64,000 bases of DNA from Pseudonocardia sp. 73-21 (GTDB lineage Bacteria > Actinomycetota > Actinomycetes > Mycobacteriales > Pseudonocardiaceae), in the NCBI RefSeq assembly GCF_001899645.1, contig NZ_MKVV01000091.1, forward strand, positions 124,001 to 188,000. Direction: 5' to 3'. Under the pieces are notes generated by a model. That model was not told the origin of the DNA and searched no databases. It saw only the letters and a list, made by a program, of their open reading frames with translations. Both the position numbers and the translations under genes were made by a program. Of the stretch, positions 10,731 to 19,183 are shown piece by piece. Each line of letters opens with the position of its first letter. The stretch's first letter is position 1.

Positions 10731-11683
10731 GCCTCGACCCGGATGCCGCCGACCTGCTCGCCCGCCTGGACGAGATGGGCATGAAGCCCTACGAGGAGCT
10801 CGGCGGCGTGCTGCGCGCCCGCAGCGCCATCGAGGGCGGGCGCTGGATGCAGGAGGAGAAGGCCGAGATCTCCACGAGGGACGTGCTCGTGGCGGGTGAT
10901 ACGGGGCGGCTCCCCGCTCGCGTCTACCACCCCGAGCCGGGTGCGGTCCTGCCGCTGGTCGCGCACTTCCACGGGGGTGGCTGGGTCGGCGGCAGCATCG
11001 CGGCGGCGGACCGGCCGTGCCGCACGCTCGCGCTCGCGTCGGGGTGCGTCGTCGTGTCGGTGGAGTACCGGCTCGCACCCGAGAACCCGTTCCCGGCGCC
11101 GCTGCGCGACTGCGTCGCCGCCACCCGCTGGCTGGCCTCGCATGCGGCCGAGATCGGCGCCGACGGTGGGCGGATCGCGCTGATGGGTGACAGCGCCGGC
11201 GGCAACCTGGCGGCGGCCACCGCGCTCGTGCTGCGCGACGAGGGCGGCCCGGACATCGCCCACCAGGTGCTGCTGTACCCGGTGCTCGACCAGGGCGGCT
11301 CCTACCCGTCGCGGGAGTCGAACGGCACGGGGTATCTGCTCACGGCGGGGTCGATGGCCTGGTTCGGGTCGCACTACGCGGCCGATGCCGCCGATCCGTA
11401 CGCGTCACCACTGCGCGCGGACCATCTCCGCGACCTGCCGCCCGCGACCATCGCGGTGGCCGGTTTCGACCCCCTGCGGGACGAGGGCGTGGCCTACGCG
11501 GAGCGCCTGCGCGCCGACGGTGTACCCGTCGCGCTCCTGGAGTGGCCCGGCACGGTCCACGGCTTCTTCTGGATGGCCGGGGAACTGCAGGCGGGACGGG
11601 ACCTGGCGGCGAACGTGGCGGAGGTCCTGCGCCGCGTACTCCACGGCGTTGGTCAAGGAGCAGATGTCGTGAGTGGATCATGA
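10727..11683 (+). CDS. HSL-family alpha/beta hydrolase
   Basis: A 318-residue hormone-sensitive-lipase-type esterase. The oxyanion motif HFHGGGWVGGS is near 85, VEYRLAPENPFPAPL follows, the nucleophile is in GDSAGGN near 155, the acid in FDPLRDEG and the His in VHGFFW. It hydrolyses short esters or lactones and could act on the Baeyer-Villiger product, which is an inference from context. The start overlaps the preceding stop and its own stop overlaps the next ATG. Confidence 0.88.
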   Translation: MSLDPDAADLLARLDEMGMKPYEELGGVLRARSAIEGGRWMQEEKAEISTRDVLVAGDTGRLPARVYHPEPGAVLPLVAHFHGGGWVGGSIAAADRPCRTLALASGCVVVSVEYRLAPENPFPAPLRDCVAATRWLASHAAEIGADGGRIALMGDSAGGNLAAATALVLRDEGGPDIAHQVLLYPVLDQGGSYPSRESNGTGYLLTAGSMAWFGSHYAADAADPYASPLRADHLRDLPPATIAVAGFDPLRDEGVAYAERLRADGVPVALLEWPGTVHGFFWMAGELQAGRDLAANVAEVLRRVLHGVGQGADVVSGS

Positions 11684-12546
11684 ACAGCGACATCAACGCC
11701 TTGATCAACGGGGTGGGGGTGGTCGGGGGCGGCACCATGGGGGCCGGGATCGCCTACGTCTTCGCCACCGCCGGCGTTCCCACCACCGTCGTCGAGCCGG
11801 ACGGTGGGCGGGCCGCCGGGCTGGTCGGATCGCTGCAGGTGCGGGCCCGCCGCGGGGTGGAGCGGGGCAAGCTCGACGCCGCCCGGGCCGACGCGCTGGA
11901 CGGGCTGCTGAGCGTGACCGACACGGTGGACGGGCTCCCCGAGGGTCTCGACCTCGTGATCGAGACCGTGCCCGAGCGTCAGGCCCTCAAGCTCGACGTG
12001 CTGGCCGCCGCCGAGGCGCGGGTGCCGGCGCTGCTCGCGTCCAACACGAGCGCGCTGTCGATCGACGAGCTCGCCGGGGCGCTGGCGCGTCCGGAGGCGT
12101 TCCTGGGCATGCACTTCTTCAACCCGGTCTGGTCGCTGCCGCTGGTGGAGATCGTCCGCGGGGAGGCGACGTCGGAGGCGGCGATCGCCGCGGCGCGGGC
12201 CGCGGCCGTCGCGATCGGCAAGGAGTCGATCCTCGTCCGCAACGTGCCGGGCTTCGCCACGAGCCGCCTGGACAACATCGCCGCGTTCGAGGCCATGCGG
12301 ATGCTGGAGCAGGGCGTGGCCAGCGCCGAGGACATCGACCGGGCCGCCGTGCTCGCCTACGGGCACCCCATCGGCCCGCTGCACCTCTCGGACATCGTCG
12401 GCCTCGACGTGCGGCTCGACATCGCCCGGAACCTGTCCGGGATCTACGGCGAGGCCTACGCCCCACCGGCCGTCCTGGAGCAGCTGGTGGAGCGCGGCGA
12501 CCTTGGCCGCAAGACCGGGCGCGGGTTCTTCGACTGGACCGCTTGA
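11680..12546 (+). CDS. 3-hydroxyacyl-CoA dehydrogenase
   Basis: A 288-residue single-domain enzyme of the FadB2/Hbd type: NAD site GVGVVGGGTMGAGIA near 12-26, IETVPE, SNTSALSI, MHFFNPVWSLPLVEIV with the catalytic His, and the C-terminal helical domain ending RKTGRGFFDWT. It oxidises 3-hydroxyacyl-CoA to 3-ketoacyl-CoA in beta-oxidation. ATG 11680 overlaps the hydrolase stop by four bases. Confidence 0.92.
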   Translation: MNSDINALINGVGVVGGGTMGAGIAYVFATAGVPTTVVEPDGGRAAGLVGSLQVRARRGVERGKLDAARADALDGLLSVTDTVDGLPEGLDLVIETVPERQALKLDVLAAAEARVPALLASNTSALSIDELAGALARPEAFLGMHFFNPVWSLPLVEIVRGEATSEAAIAAARAAAVAIGKESILVRNVPGFATSRLDNIAAFEAMRMLEQGVASAEDIDRAAVLAYGHPIGPLHLSDIVGLDVRLDIARNLSGIYGEAYAPPAVLEQLVERGDLGRKTGRGFFDWTA

Positions 12547-12563
12547 CGTCGGCCACGTCCGGT

Positions 12564-12581
12564 ATCAACATTGGCGTTGAC
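12564..12581. promoter_or_regulatory. Operator palindrome, site 4 (acyl-CoA dehydrogenase)
   Basis: ATCAAC-ATTGGC-GTTGAC lies between the dehydrogenase genes, 15 bp before the GTG of the acyl-CoA dehydrogenase and just before its GGAGG ribosome site. It implies that this gene also has its own regulated promoter. Confidence 0.65.
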
Positions 12582-12595
12582 TAGTAGGAGGCGAA

Positions 12596-13777
12596 GTGGC
12601 CGACGGACAGGTGCGCGACGCGCTGCTCACCGAGACCGACGAGCGCCGTGCCCTGCGCGACGCGGTCGGCAAGCTCGTGGGCGGCTACGGGCGCGAGTAC
12701 TTCCAGGACGTGACGCGCAAGGGCGAGAAGCCCGACGCGCTGTGGGCGGACATGGGCAAGAACGGGTTCCTCGGGGTGCACCTGCCCGAGGAGTACGGCG
12801 GCGGCGGGGGCGGGCTGGAGGATCTCGCGCTCGTCATCGAGGAGACCGCGGCCCAGGGCTGCCCGATGTTCATGCTGGTGATCTCCCCGGCCATCGCCGG
12901 ATCGCTGCTGGTGGCGCACGGCACGCCTGCGCAGAAGCAGAAGTGGCTGCCCGGCATCGCCGACGGCACCAAGAAGGTCTGCTTCGCGATCACCGAGCCC
13001 GACGCGGGCACGAACACCCACAACATCACCACCACGGCCCATCGCGATGAATCAGGGGAGCACGCCGATAGGGGCTGGCGGCTGCGGGGCCAGAAGTACT
13101 GGACGTCGGGCATCGACGAGGCCGACGCGGTGCTCGTCGTCGCCAAGGACGTGGCGAGCGGCAAGCCCTCGCTGTTCCTGATCCCGACCGACGCCCCGGG
13201 CCTGTCCTGGCAGAAGATCGACTCGGCGTTGCAGATCCCGGAGAACCAGTTCACGACGTTCTACGACGACGTTCCGGTGCCCGCGGACGGCATCGTCGGC
13301 GCGGAGGGCGCGGGGCTCAAGGCGATGTTCGCCGGCCTCAACCCCGAGCGCGTCACCGCGGCGGCGCAGGCCAACGGCATCGGCCGCTACGCGATCAAGC
13401 GAGGCGCGCGGTACGCGAGCGAGCGCACGGTCTGGTCCACGCCCATCGGCGCCCACCAGGGCATCGCGCACCCGCTGGCCAAGGCCTACATCGAGGTGCA
13501 GCTCTCCCGGCTGATGACCCAGCACGCGGCGCAGCTCGCCGACGCCGGGGCCGAGGCGGGGGAGGCGGCCAACATCGCGAAATACTCCGCGGGTGAGGCG
13601 GCCGTCGCCGCACTCGACCACGCCATCCAGATCCACGGCGGCAACGGCCTGTCGAACGAGTACGGCCTGAGCGACCTGTGGTTCACCGCGCGGATGTTCC
13701 GCACCGCGCCGGTGAGCAAGGAGATGGTGCTCAACCACGTCGCCCAGCACAGCCTGGGCCTGCCCAAGAGTTACTGA
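12596..13777 (+). CDS. Acyl-CoA dehydrogenase
   Basis: A 393-residue flavoprotein that introduces the alpha-beta double bond of acyl-CoA. Recognisable segments: HLPEEYGGGGGGLEDLALV, CFAITEPDAGTN, GQKYWTSG, RVTAAAQANGIGRYA and IQIHGGNGLSNEY. The usual catalytic Glu position near IQIHGG is followed by Gly-Asn-Gly, so the base may be placed as in long-chain members. GTG start with GGAGG four bases upstream. The next gene is a CoA ligase. Confidence 0.92.
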   Translation: MADGQVRDALLTETDERRALRDAVGKLVGGYGREYFQDVTRKGEKPDALWADMGKNGFLGVHLPEEYGGGGGGLEDLALVIEETAAQGCPMFMLVISPAIAGSLLVAHGTPAQKQKWLPGIADGTKKVCFAITEPDAGTNTHNITTTAHRDESGEHADRGWRLRGQKYWTSGIDEADAVLVVAKDVASGKPSLFLIPTDAPGLSWQKIDSALQIPENQFTTFYDDVPVPADGIVGAEGAGLKAMFAGLNPERVTAAAQANGIGRYAIKRGARYASERTVWSTPIGAHQGIAHPLAKAYIEVQLSRLMTQHAAQLADAGAEAGEAANIAKYSAGEAAVAALDHAIQIHGGNGLSNEYGLSDLWFTARMFRTAPVSKEMVLNHVAQHSLGLPKSY

Positions 13778-13889
13778 AGTGGGCTCCCCGACCGGAAGTG
13801 CGCTGACCAACGAGGCCCGAGGCCTGGCCTGCGGAGAACTACCGAGGTGGGCTCCCGGCGCGGACGCCCGATGAACGAGGCCAGAATGC
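13772..13889. repeat. Imperfect direct repeat between two catabolic genes
   Basis: Two copies of about 48 bp start at roughly 13772 and 13839 and share TAC(T/C)GA(A/G)GTGGGCTCCC and, further on, AACGAGGCC. The period is about 67 bp. The second copy runs into the ligase leader. Origin unknown; it may be a decayed duplication. Confidence 0.5.
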
Positions 13890-13909
13890 CGGCAGGGGAG
13901 GAGTCAGTC

Positions 13910-15397
13910 GTGCTCGAGGATCTGCTCGCGAAGCTGGTCGCGCTCGGCACCGAGCGGCCGGCCATCACCTGCGGCGAGACCACGCTGACGTTCGGCGCCC
14001 TCGACCGCCGCAGCTCGCAGGTGGCGCACGCGCTGGTCCGGGACGGGGTGCGCCCCGGTGAACGCGTCGCGGTGCTGACGAAGAACCGGTCCGAGTTCTT
14101 CGAGCTGCTCTTCGGGGCGGCCCGGGCGGGCGCGGTGCTGGTGGCGCTGAACTGGCGGCTCGCGCCGCCGGAGATCGCCGCGATCGTGGCGGACGCGGAG
14201 CCCGCGCTGGTGCTCGCCGGCACCGACCAGCGCCCCCTGCTGCCGGCGTCGCTCGTCGACGGGGCGGTGGACCTCGACACCGGCTACGAGGTCTGGATCG
14301 ACGGCCTGCCGGGCACCCCGCCGGAGGTCGCCGTCGCGCCCGACGACGTGGTCCTGCAGCTCTACAGCTCCGGCACCACCGGGGTGCCCAAGGGCGCCCG
14401 GCTCACCCACGCCAACCTGATGTTCACCCCGCGCATGGGCCGCGAGTCCTACCGGATGAGCGCGGACTCGGTGAACCTGCTGGCCTCGCCGCTGTTCCAC
14501 ATCGGCGGCACCGGCTATGCCCTGACGGCGATGGGGCAGGGCGCGCACACCGTGCTGATGGCCGAGGTCGACCCGGTCGCGATGGTGCGCGCGATCGGGC
14601 GGCACCGCGTCACGCATGCGTTCTTCGTGCCGGCCGTCGTCAAGCTGCTGCTCGACGGCGCGGCGGGCGCCGACCTGTCGAGCCTCGAGGTGATCGCCTA
14701 CGGCGGCGCCCCGATGACCGAGGCCCTGCTGCTGCGCGCGATCAGCACCCTGAGCTGCGCGTTCATGGGTGTCTACGGCATGACGGAGACGGCGGGCAGC
14801 GTCACCGCCCTGGCCCCCGAGGACCACGACCCGGGAGGTCCCCGTGCCGGGCTCCTCCGTTCGGTCGGCCGGCCGCTGCCGTGGCACGAGGTGGTGGTGC
14901 ACGACCCGATCACCGGCTCGCCCCCGGGGGTGGGCGAGGTGGGGGAGATCTGGGTGCGCTCGGGCCAGAACACGCCCGGCTACTGGCACCGCCCCGAGGA
15001 GTCGGCCGCCACGCTCACCGCGGACGGCTGGCTGCGCACCGGCGACGCCGCCTACACCGACGCGGACGGCTACCTGTTCCTGCACGACCGGATCAAGGAC
15101 ATGATCATCTCGGGCGGCGAGAACATCTACCCCGCCGAGGTGGAGAACGCGCTGGCCGGCCACCCCGCCGTGGCCGACGTCGCGGTGATCGGCATCCCCA
15201 GCGAGCGCTGGGGAGAGACGGTGAAGGCGGTGGTGGTCGCGGCGGAGGGAACGCAGCCCACCCCGGAGGAGTTGATCGCCCACGCGAGGGAGCGCCTGGC
15301 GCGCTACAAGTGCCCCACGGTGGTGGAGTTCAGGGAGAGCCTGCCGCGCAACGCGAGCGGCAAACTGCTGAAGAAGATCCTCAGAGCCGGCTCCTGA
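13910..15397 (+). CDS. Long-chain-type acyl-CoA ligase (AMP-forming)
   Basis: A 495-residue ANL ligase: LYSSGTTGVPKGARLTH, YGMTETAGS, GWLRTGDAAYTDADGYLFL, DRIKDMIISGGENIYPAEVE and the C-terminal Lys in NASGKLLKKILR. The GTG at 13910 was chosen because AGGGGAGGAG precedes it by 6 nt; ATGs at 13871 and 13886 lack such a site. It would activate the acid that the acyl-CoA dehydrogenase then oxidises. Confidence 0.9.
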   Translation: MLEDLLAKLVALGTERPAITCGETTLTFGALDRRSSQVAHALVRDGVRPGERVAVLTKNRSEFFELLFGAARAGAVLVALNWRLAPPEIAAIVADAEPALVLAGTDQRPLLPASLVDGAVDLDTGYEVWIDGLPGTPPEVAVAPDDVVLQLYSSGTTGVPKGARLTHANLMFTPRMGRESYRMSADSVNLLASPLFHIGGTGYALTAMGQGAHTVLMAEVDPVAMVRAIGRHRVTHAFFVPAVVKLLLDGAAGADLSSLEVIAYGGAPMTEALLLRAISTLSCAFMGVYGMTETAGSVTALAPEDHDPGGPRAGLLRSVGRPLPWHEVVVHDPITGSPPGVGEVGEIWVRSGQNTPGYWHRPEESAATLTADGWLRTGDAAYTDADGYLFLHDRIKDMIISGGENIYPAEVENALAGHPAVADVAVIGIPSERWGETVKAVVVAAEGTQPTPEELIAHARERLARYKCPTVVEFRESLPRNASGKLLKKILRAGS

Positions 15398-15559
15398 ACG
15401 TGGAGAAGTTGTCCACAGGGCGCGAACTCGGGCTGCCGCTGGGGTCGCGCCGGCCGTCAGGCTGGGGAGTCCCGTAGCCGGGCGGCGATGATGCGGATCT
15501 GGTCGGACCTGGGGAACTCCGCACTGGTGGCCGACCGTCTCCGCCGTAGCTGCCAGCGT

Positions 15560-15593
15560 CGTTCGCGCGCGTACGCACGTCCGCTCGCGAACG
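15560..15593. terminator. Hairpin terminator between convergent genes
   Basis: CGTTCGCG and CGCGAACG form a perfect 8-bp stem with an 18-nt GC-rich loop, directly beyond the stop side of the metallo-hydrolase. The rest of 15398-15595 shows no gene. Confidence 0.6.
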
Positions 15594-15595
15594 CG

Positions 15596-16558
15596 TCAGG
15601 CGTAGCAGCTCAGGGGGCGGCCGCCGTTGTACTCCACCATGTCCCTCAGCGCCGCCACCACGTCGATCTGTGCGCCGCGCTCCGCCCCGTCCAGCTCCGC
15701 GTAGGCGCGGTGGAGGTTGCCCACGATGCGCTCGGCGTCCAGCCAGCCCTCGTACTCGCCGAGGTCGGTCTCGCGGGCCGTCTCCAGGGGCGTGAGCCCG
15801 GCTGCGCGACCGCGTTCCGCCACGTCCGTGACGAAGCGCAGGTAGCCCAGCACGTCGTCGATCACCGACGGGCCGGCGGGCTCGCCGTGACCGGGCACGA
15901 TCGTGGTGGCGCCCAGCGGCGCGAGCACCTCCTCGCAGACCTGGACGGCGCCGGCGATCGAGCCCATCAGCAGGAACGGGGTGCCGCCGTGGAAGAGTAG
16001 ATCGCCCGAGAACAGCAGCGACCGCTCCGGGATCCAGACGATCGAGTCGTTCGTGGTGTGGGCGGGGGTGCCGACGTGACGGACCTCGCAGCGGAGATCG
16101 TCCACCCAGAGCGTCACGCCCTCGGTGTAGGTGAGGAACGGCGGTGCCAGCTCGATCTCGCCCCACTCCACGGGCGTCCAGATGCCAGGGAAGTTCGGCT
16201 TGCCGGCGGCCAGCACCTGCGCGCGCGTCTGCTCGTGCCCGACGATCGTCGCGCCGCCGAACAGGTGGTTGCCGTGGGTGTGGTCGCCGTGGTGGTGGGT
16301 GTTGACCAGCGTGCGGACGGGCCGTTCGGTGACGGCGCCGACCGCGCCCAGGAACGCGCGGGTGCGGCGCTCGGTGGAGCACGAGTCGATCGCGACGGCG
16401 CCGGTGCGGCCCATCAGCAGGCCGGTGTTGTTGATCCACCAGCTGCCGTCGGGCTGGACGTAGGCGAAGACGTTCTCGCTCACCTCCTGCAGGTCACCCG
16501 GCGGAAGGTCCCGATCGTCATGGGCAGGGTCGTGGGGGGAGGAGCTCACGATGCCCAT
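15596..16558 (-). CDS. Metallo-beta-lactamase-fold hydrolase
   Basis: About 320 residues. The metal motif HHHGDH (HxHxDH) is in LVNTHHHGDHTHGNHLF, a further ligand in GTPAHTTND, Asp in FSGDLLFHGGTPF and His in VPGHGEP. The fold hydrolyses esters, thioesters or sulfates; the substrate is unknown. ATG 16558 was chosen, divergent from the TetR gene with only 62 bp between them, so this TetR may control it. Confidence 0.82.
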   Translation of the reverse strand: MGIVSSSPHDPAHDDRDLPPGDLQEVSENVFAYVQPDGSWWINNTGLLMGRTGAVAIDSCSTERRTRAFLGAVGAVTERPVRTLVNTHHHGDHTHGNHLFGGATIVGHEQTRAQVLAAGKPNFPGIWTPVEWGEIELAPPFLTYTEGVTLWVDDLRCEVRHVGTPAHTTNDSIVWIPERSLLFSGDLLFHGGTPFLLMGSIAGAVQVCEEVLAPLGATTIVPGHGEPAGPSVIDDVLGYLRFVTDVAERGRAAGLTPLETARETDLGEYEGWLDAERIVGNLHRAYAELDGAERGAQIDVVAALRDMVEYNGGRPLSCYA

Positions 16559-16620
16559 CCTGCCGCAGGTAGGCTCCGCAACTCGACGAGTGGGCGGCTC
16601 CACGAACGGAACGGCGAGGG

Positions 16621-17262
16621 ATGACGAGCGGAATCGGCCGGCGGCGGGCAGCGGCCCGCGACGAGGGCGGGGCCGCCTACCAGGAGCGGCGCACCGAGAT
16701 CGTGCACGCGGCGGCGGAGATGTTCAAGAAGAACGGCTACCGCGGCACGAAGCTCATGGACATCGCGGAGGCCATGGGCCTCGACCGCGCGTCGCTGTAC
16801 TACTACGTCGGCAGCAAGGAGGAGCTGTTCCACGAGGTCGTCGGCACGGCGGTGGAGACCAACGCCGACACCGCGGAGCAGATCCTGGCCGGCCCCGGTG
16901 CGGCGCCCGACAAGCTGCGCACGCTGGTGCGCAGCCTGATGGTGTCCTACGCCGAGACCTACCCGTTCCTCTACGTCTACATCCAGGAGAACCTCGGCAC
17001 CGGCGCGCGGGACACCTCCGACTGGGCCCGCGAGATGCGCCACCACAACAAGCGCTACGAGAACGCCGTGGTGGCGATCGTGCAGGCCGGCATCGACGAG
17101 GGCACGCTGCGCACCGAGACCCAGGCGTGGGTGATCGGGTTCGGGATCATCGGCATGGTGGCCTGGTCCAACCGCTGGTTCGACCCCACCACGTCCACCG
17201 TGCCCGCCGAGGAGATCGGCGCGGCCTACGCCGAGACGCTGCTCAGGGGTCTGCAGGTCTAG
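16621..17262 (+). CDS. TetR-family regulator
   Basis: A 213-residue repressor. The DNA-binding helix-turn-helix is near 25-70 (IVHAAAEMFKKNGYRGTKLM, GLDRASLYYYVGSKEELFHE). The ligand domain ends with WSNRWFDPT, a segment shared with TetR regulators of lipid and steroid catabolism. It sits at the edge of the catabolic island and is a candidate for the CAAC-N6-GTTG palindromes, though no copy lies at its own start (only ACTC-GAC-GAGT near 16580). Confidence 0.85.
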   Translation: MTSGIGRRRAAARDEGGAAYQERRTEIVHAAAEMFKKNGYRGTKLMDIAEAMGLDRASLYYYVGSKEELFHEVVGTAVETNADTAEQILAGPGAAPDKLRTLVRSLMVSYAETYPFLYVYIQENLGTGARDTSDWAREMRHHNKRYENAVVAIVQAGIDEGTLRTETQAWVIGFGIIGMVAWSNRWFDPTTSTVPAEEIGAAYAETLLRGLQV

Positions 17263-17367
17263 AACCCGCCCGGGACGAGCCGCGTCAGCGCCGCGGGCCG
17301 GTCGGGGTGCACGACGATCCCGACGGCGTCTCTCACGTCCCCCATCATGCGGGAACAGCAACGCTGT

Positions 17368-17388
17368 GACGTCGATGCGTTCGACGTC
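17368..17388. promoter_or_regulatory. Palindromic operator upstream of MarR gene
   Basis: GACGTCGA-TGCGT-TCGACGTC is a perfect 8-5-8 inverted repeat ending 21 bp before the MarR start, with GATAGGGT beyond it as a possible -10. Autoregulation by the MarR protein is likely. The preceding stretch (17263-17367) shows no gene. Confidence 0.65.
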
Positions 17389-17409
17389 GACGCGAGATAG
17401 GGTCGGCTC

Positions 17410-17841
17410 ATGCCCTCCGGACCGCCCATCGCCCCTCCGATCGGCATGGAGCTGGCGGCCGTCGCGCGGGTGGTCGGGCGGGCCTTCGACGAGGCGCTGA
17501 CCGCGGCCGGGGGATCGCGCCCGACCTGGCTCGTGCTGCTGTCGCTCAAGACCCGTCCCGTGGCCAACCAGCGCGAGCTGGCCGCCGCCGTCGGCATCCA
17601 GGGCGCCACGCTCACCCACCACCTCAACGGCATGGAGTCCGACGGGCTGCTCACCCGCCGCCGGGACCCGGAGAACCGGCGGGTGCACCTCGTGGAGCTG
17701 ACCGAGGCGGGGGAGACGGCGTTCCACCGGCTGCGGCTCGCCGCGGCGGAGCACGACGAGCGGCTGCGCGCCGGATTCGACGCGACGGATCTCGACCGGC
17801 TGCGCGAGCTGCTGGACCGGCTGCGGAACAACGTGCTGTGA
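17410..17841 (+). CDS. MarR-family regulator
   Basis: A 143-residue winged-helix protein: NQRELAAAVGIQGATLTHHL is the recognition helix region, GLLTRRRDPENRRVHLVELT the wing, followed by a dimerisation helix (ELLDRLRNNVL). The GTG of a gene frame overlaps its stop, so the DUF4326 gene downstream may be co-transcribed. Effector unknown. Confidence 0.85.
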   Translation: MPSGPPIAPPIGMELAAVARVVGRAFDEALTAAGGSRPTWLVLLSLKTRPVANQRELAAAVGIQGATLTHHLNGMESDGLLTRRRDPENRRVHLVELTEAGETAFHRLRLAAAEHDERLRAGFDATDLDRLRELLDRLRNNVL

Positions 17842-17906
17842 GGGTTCTCGTCGACGCCGTCCCCCTCGTCGGGCACCTACCTGTTCCCGCTGGAGGGGCT
17901 CCGCGC

Positions 17907-18188
17907 GTGAGCCCGGGACGCGTCCGACTGCGGCGCACCAAGGGCTGGCGGAAGCCCGACGGCGTGGTCGTCGTGGCCCGGCCGTCGGTGTTCGGCAACC
18001 CGTTCCGGCTGGGCCCGGACGGGTTGCGCGCGGAGATCGTCGCCCGCTACCGCACCCACCTGCTCGACGACCCGGAGCTGCTGGCCCGGGCGCGGGCCGA
18101 GCTGGCCGGCCGCGATCTGGCCTGCTGGTGCCCGCTCGACGGCCCCTGCCACGCCGACGTGCTGCTGGAGCTCGTGAACCACCCGTGA
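17907..18188 (+). CDS. DUF4326 protein
   Basis: A 93-residue protein matching DUF4326: VRLRRTKGWRKPDGVVVVAR, SVFGNPFRLGPDG and DLACWCPLDGPCHADVLLEL with conserved Cys and His. GTG 17907 has GGAGGGG eight bases upstream; a GTG at 17838 overlapping the MarR stop would add 23 residues unlike the family. Function unknown. The next 158 bp to the dehydrogenase stop hold no convincing gene. Confidence 0.75.
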   Translation: MSPGRVRLRRTKGWRKPDGVVVVARPSVFGNPFRLGPDGLRAEIVARYRTHLLDDPELLARARAELAGRDLACWCPLDGPCHADVLLELVNHP

Positions 18189-18346
18189 CAGTGCCGGGTT
18201 CCCGGCGGGAGACCGGCCCGCCCGGAACGCCGGCGACGCGACCGCCTGCGGCGCCGATTTCACCGACGACGCCCGCCGCCGGCTGTTCGACCTCCCGGCG
18301 GCTGCGCAAGGTGGCCGCGTTCCGGAACACCCGCCGTCGGGCGTGA

Positions 18347-19183
18347 TCAGGGCGTGAGCACGAGGCGGATCGGGTCGCCCTTCTTGTGCTCCAACGCCTC
18401 CACGGCCTCGGCCGCGTCGGCCAGCGGCACGTGCCCGCTGATCGACGGGCCGAGATCGAGCCGCCCGGCGGCCACCAGCCGGATGAGCTGCTCGACGTGG
18501 TCGGGGCTGGAGCCGTAGTGCCCGCGCACGGCGTTGCCGCGGATGCTGAACACGGTGCCGTCGGTGATCGCGACCGGCCCCGGCGTCAGACCGACCAGCA
18601 CCAGCTGGGCGCCCGCGGCGAGCACCCCGGCGGCCTGGTCGCGCACCGGCCCGGCCCCGGCGAAGTCGAAGGCCACGTCGAGGCCCCGGCCCGCGGTGGC
18701 CGCGAGCACGGACCGGCGGAAGCCGGGATCGGCCGGGTCGAGGGCGACGTCGGCGCCGAACGTCAGCGCGCGCTCCCGGGCGGCGGGCAGCGGGTCGACC
18801 ACGACGATCGGGGCGGCGCCCGCCAGCCGCGCGACCCGGACGGCGTGCACCCCGAGCCCACCCGCACCCCAGATCCCGACGGACTGCGCGGGCCGCACCC
18901 CGCCCGTGACGACCACGGCCGCGTACGGGGTGGACACGGCGTCCGGGATGATCGCGGCCTGGTCGAACGGCAGCGCGTCGGGAATGGCGGCGAGCGTGTC
19001 GTGGCGGGCGATCGTGAACTGCGCCCAGCCGCCGTCGTAGTCGACGCCGCGGGTGAGCACCTGCGGGCACGGCGTGCGGCGGCGCACGCAGTTCGCGCAG
19101 ATCCCGCAGACCTGCCCGGCCTGCAGCGTCACGCGCGCGCCGGGTGCCCCGCCGCCGGGCACCTCCGCGCCGACCGTGGTCAT
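18347..19183 (-). CDS. Zinc-type alcohol dehydrogenase lacking its N-terminus
   Basis: 278 residues instead of about 340. It begins inside the catalytic domain at GGGAPGARVTLQAGQ, keeps the structural zinc loop VCGICANCVRRRTPC and the NAD site GIWGAGGLGVHAVRVARLAG, and ends normally. The first 65 residues, with the catalytic-zinc Cys and the GHE motif, are missing. Yet the ATG overlaps the preceding stop as ATGA, so it is still translated. It is probably inactive as a dehydrogenase. Confidence 0.7.
   Translation of the reverse strand: MTTVGAEVPGGGAPGARVTLQAGQVCGICANCVRRRTPCPQVLTRGVDYDGGWAQFTIARHDTLAAIPDALPFDQAAIIPDAVSTPYAAVVVTGGVRPAQSVGIWGAGGLGVHAVRVARLAGAAPIVVVDPLPAARERALTFGADVALDPADPGFRRSVLAATAGRGLDVAFDFAGAGPVRDQAAGVLAAGAQLVLVGLTPGPVAITDGTVFSIRGNAVRGHYGSSPDHVEQLIRLVAAGRLDLGPSISGHVPLADAAEAVEALEHKKGDPIRLVLTP

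Noticed and set aside
17263-17367. Short minus-strand peptide frame ending at 17263
   Set aside because: The 28-residue stretch before the stop looks protein-like (IVVHPDRPAALTRLV), but no family could be recognised and it has no upstream continuation.
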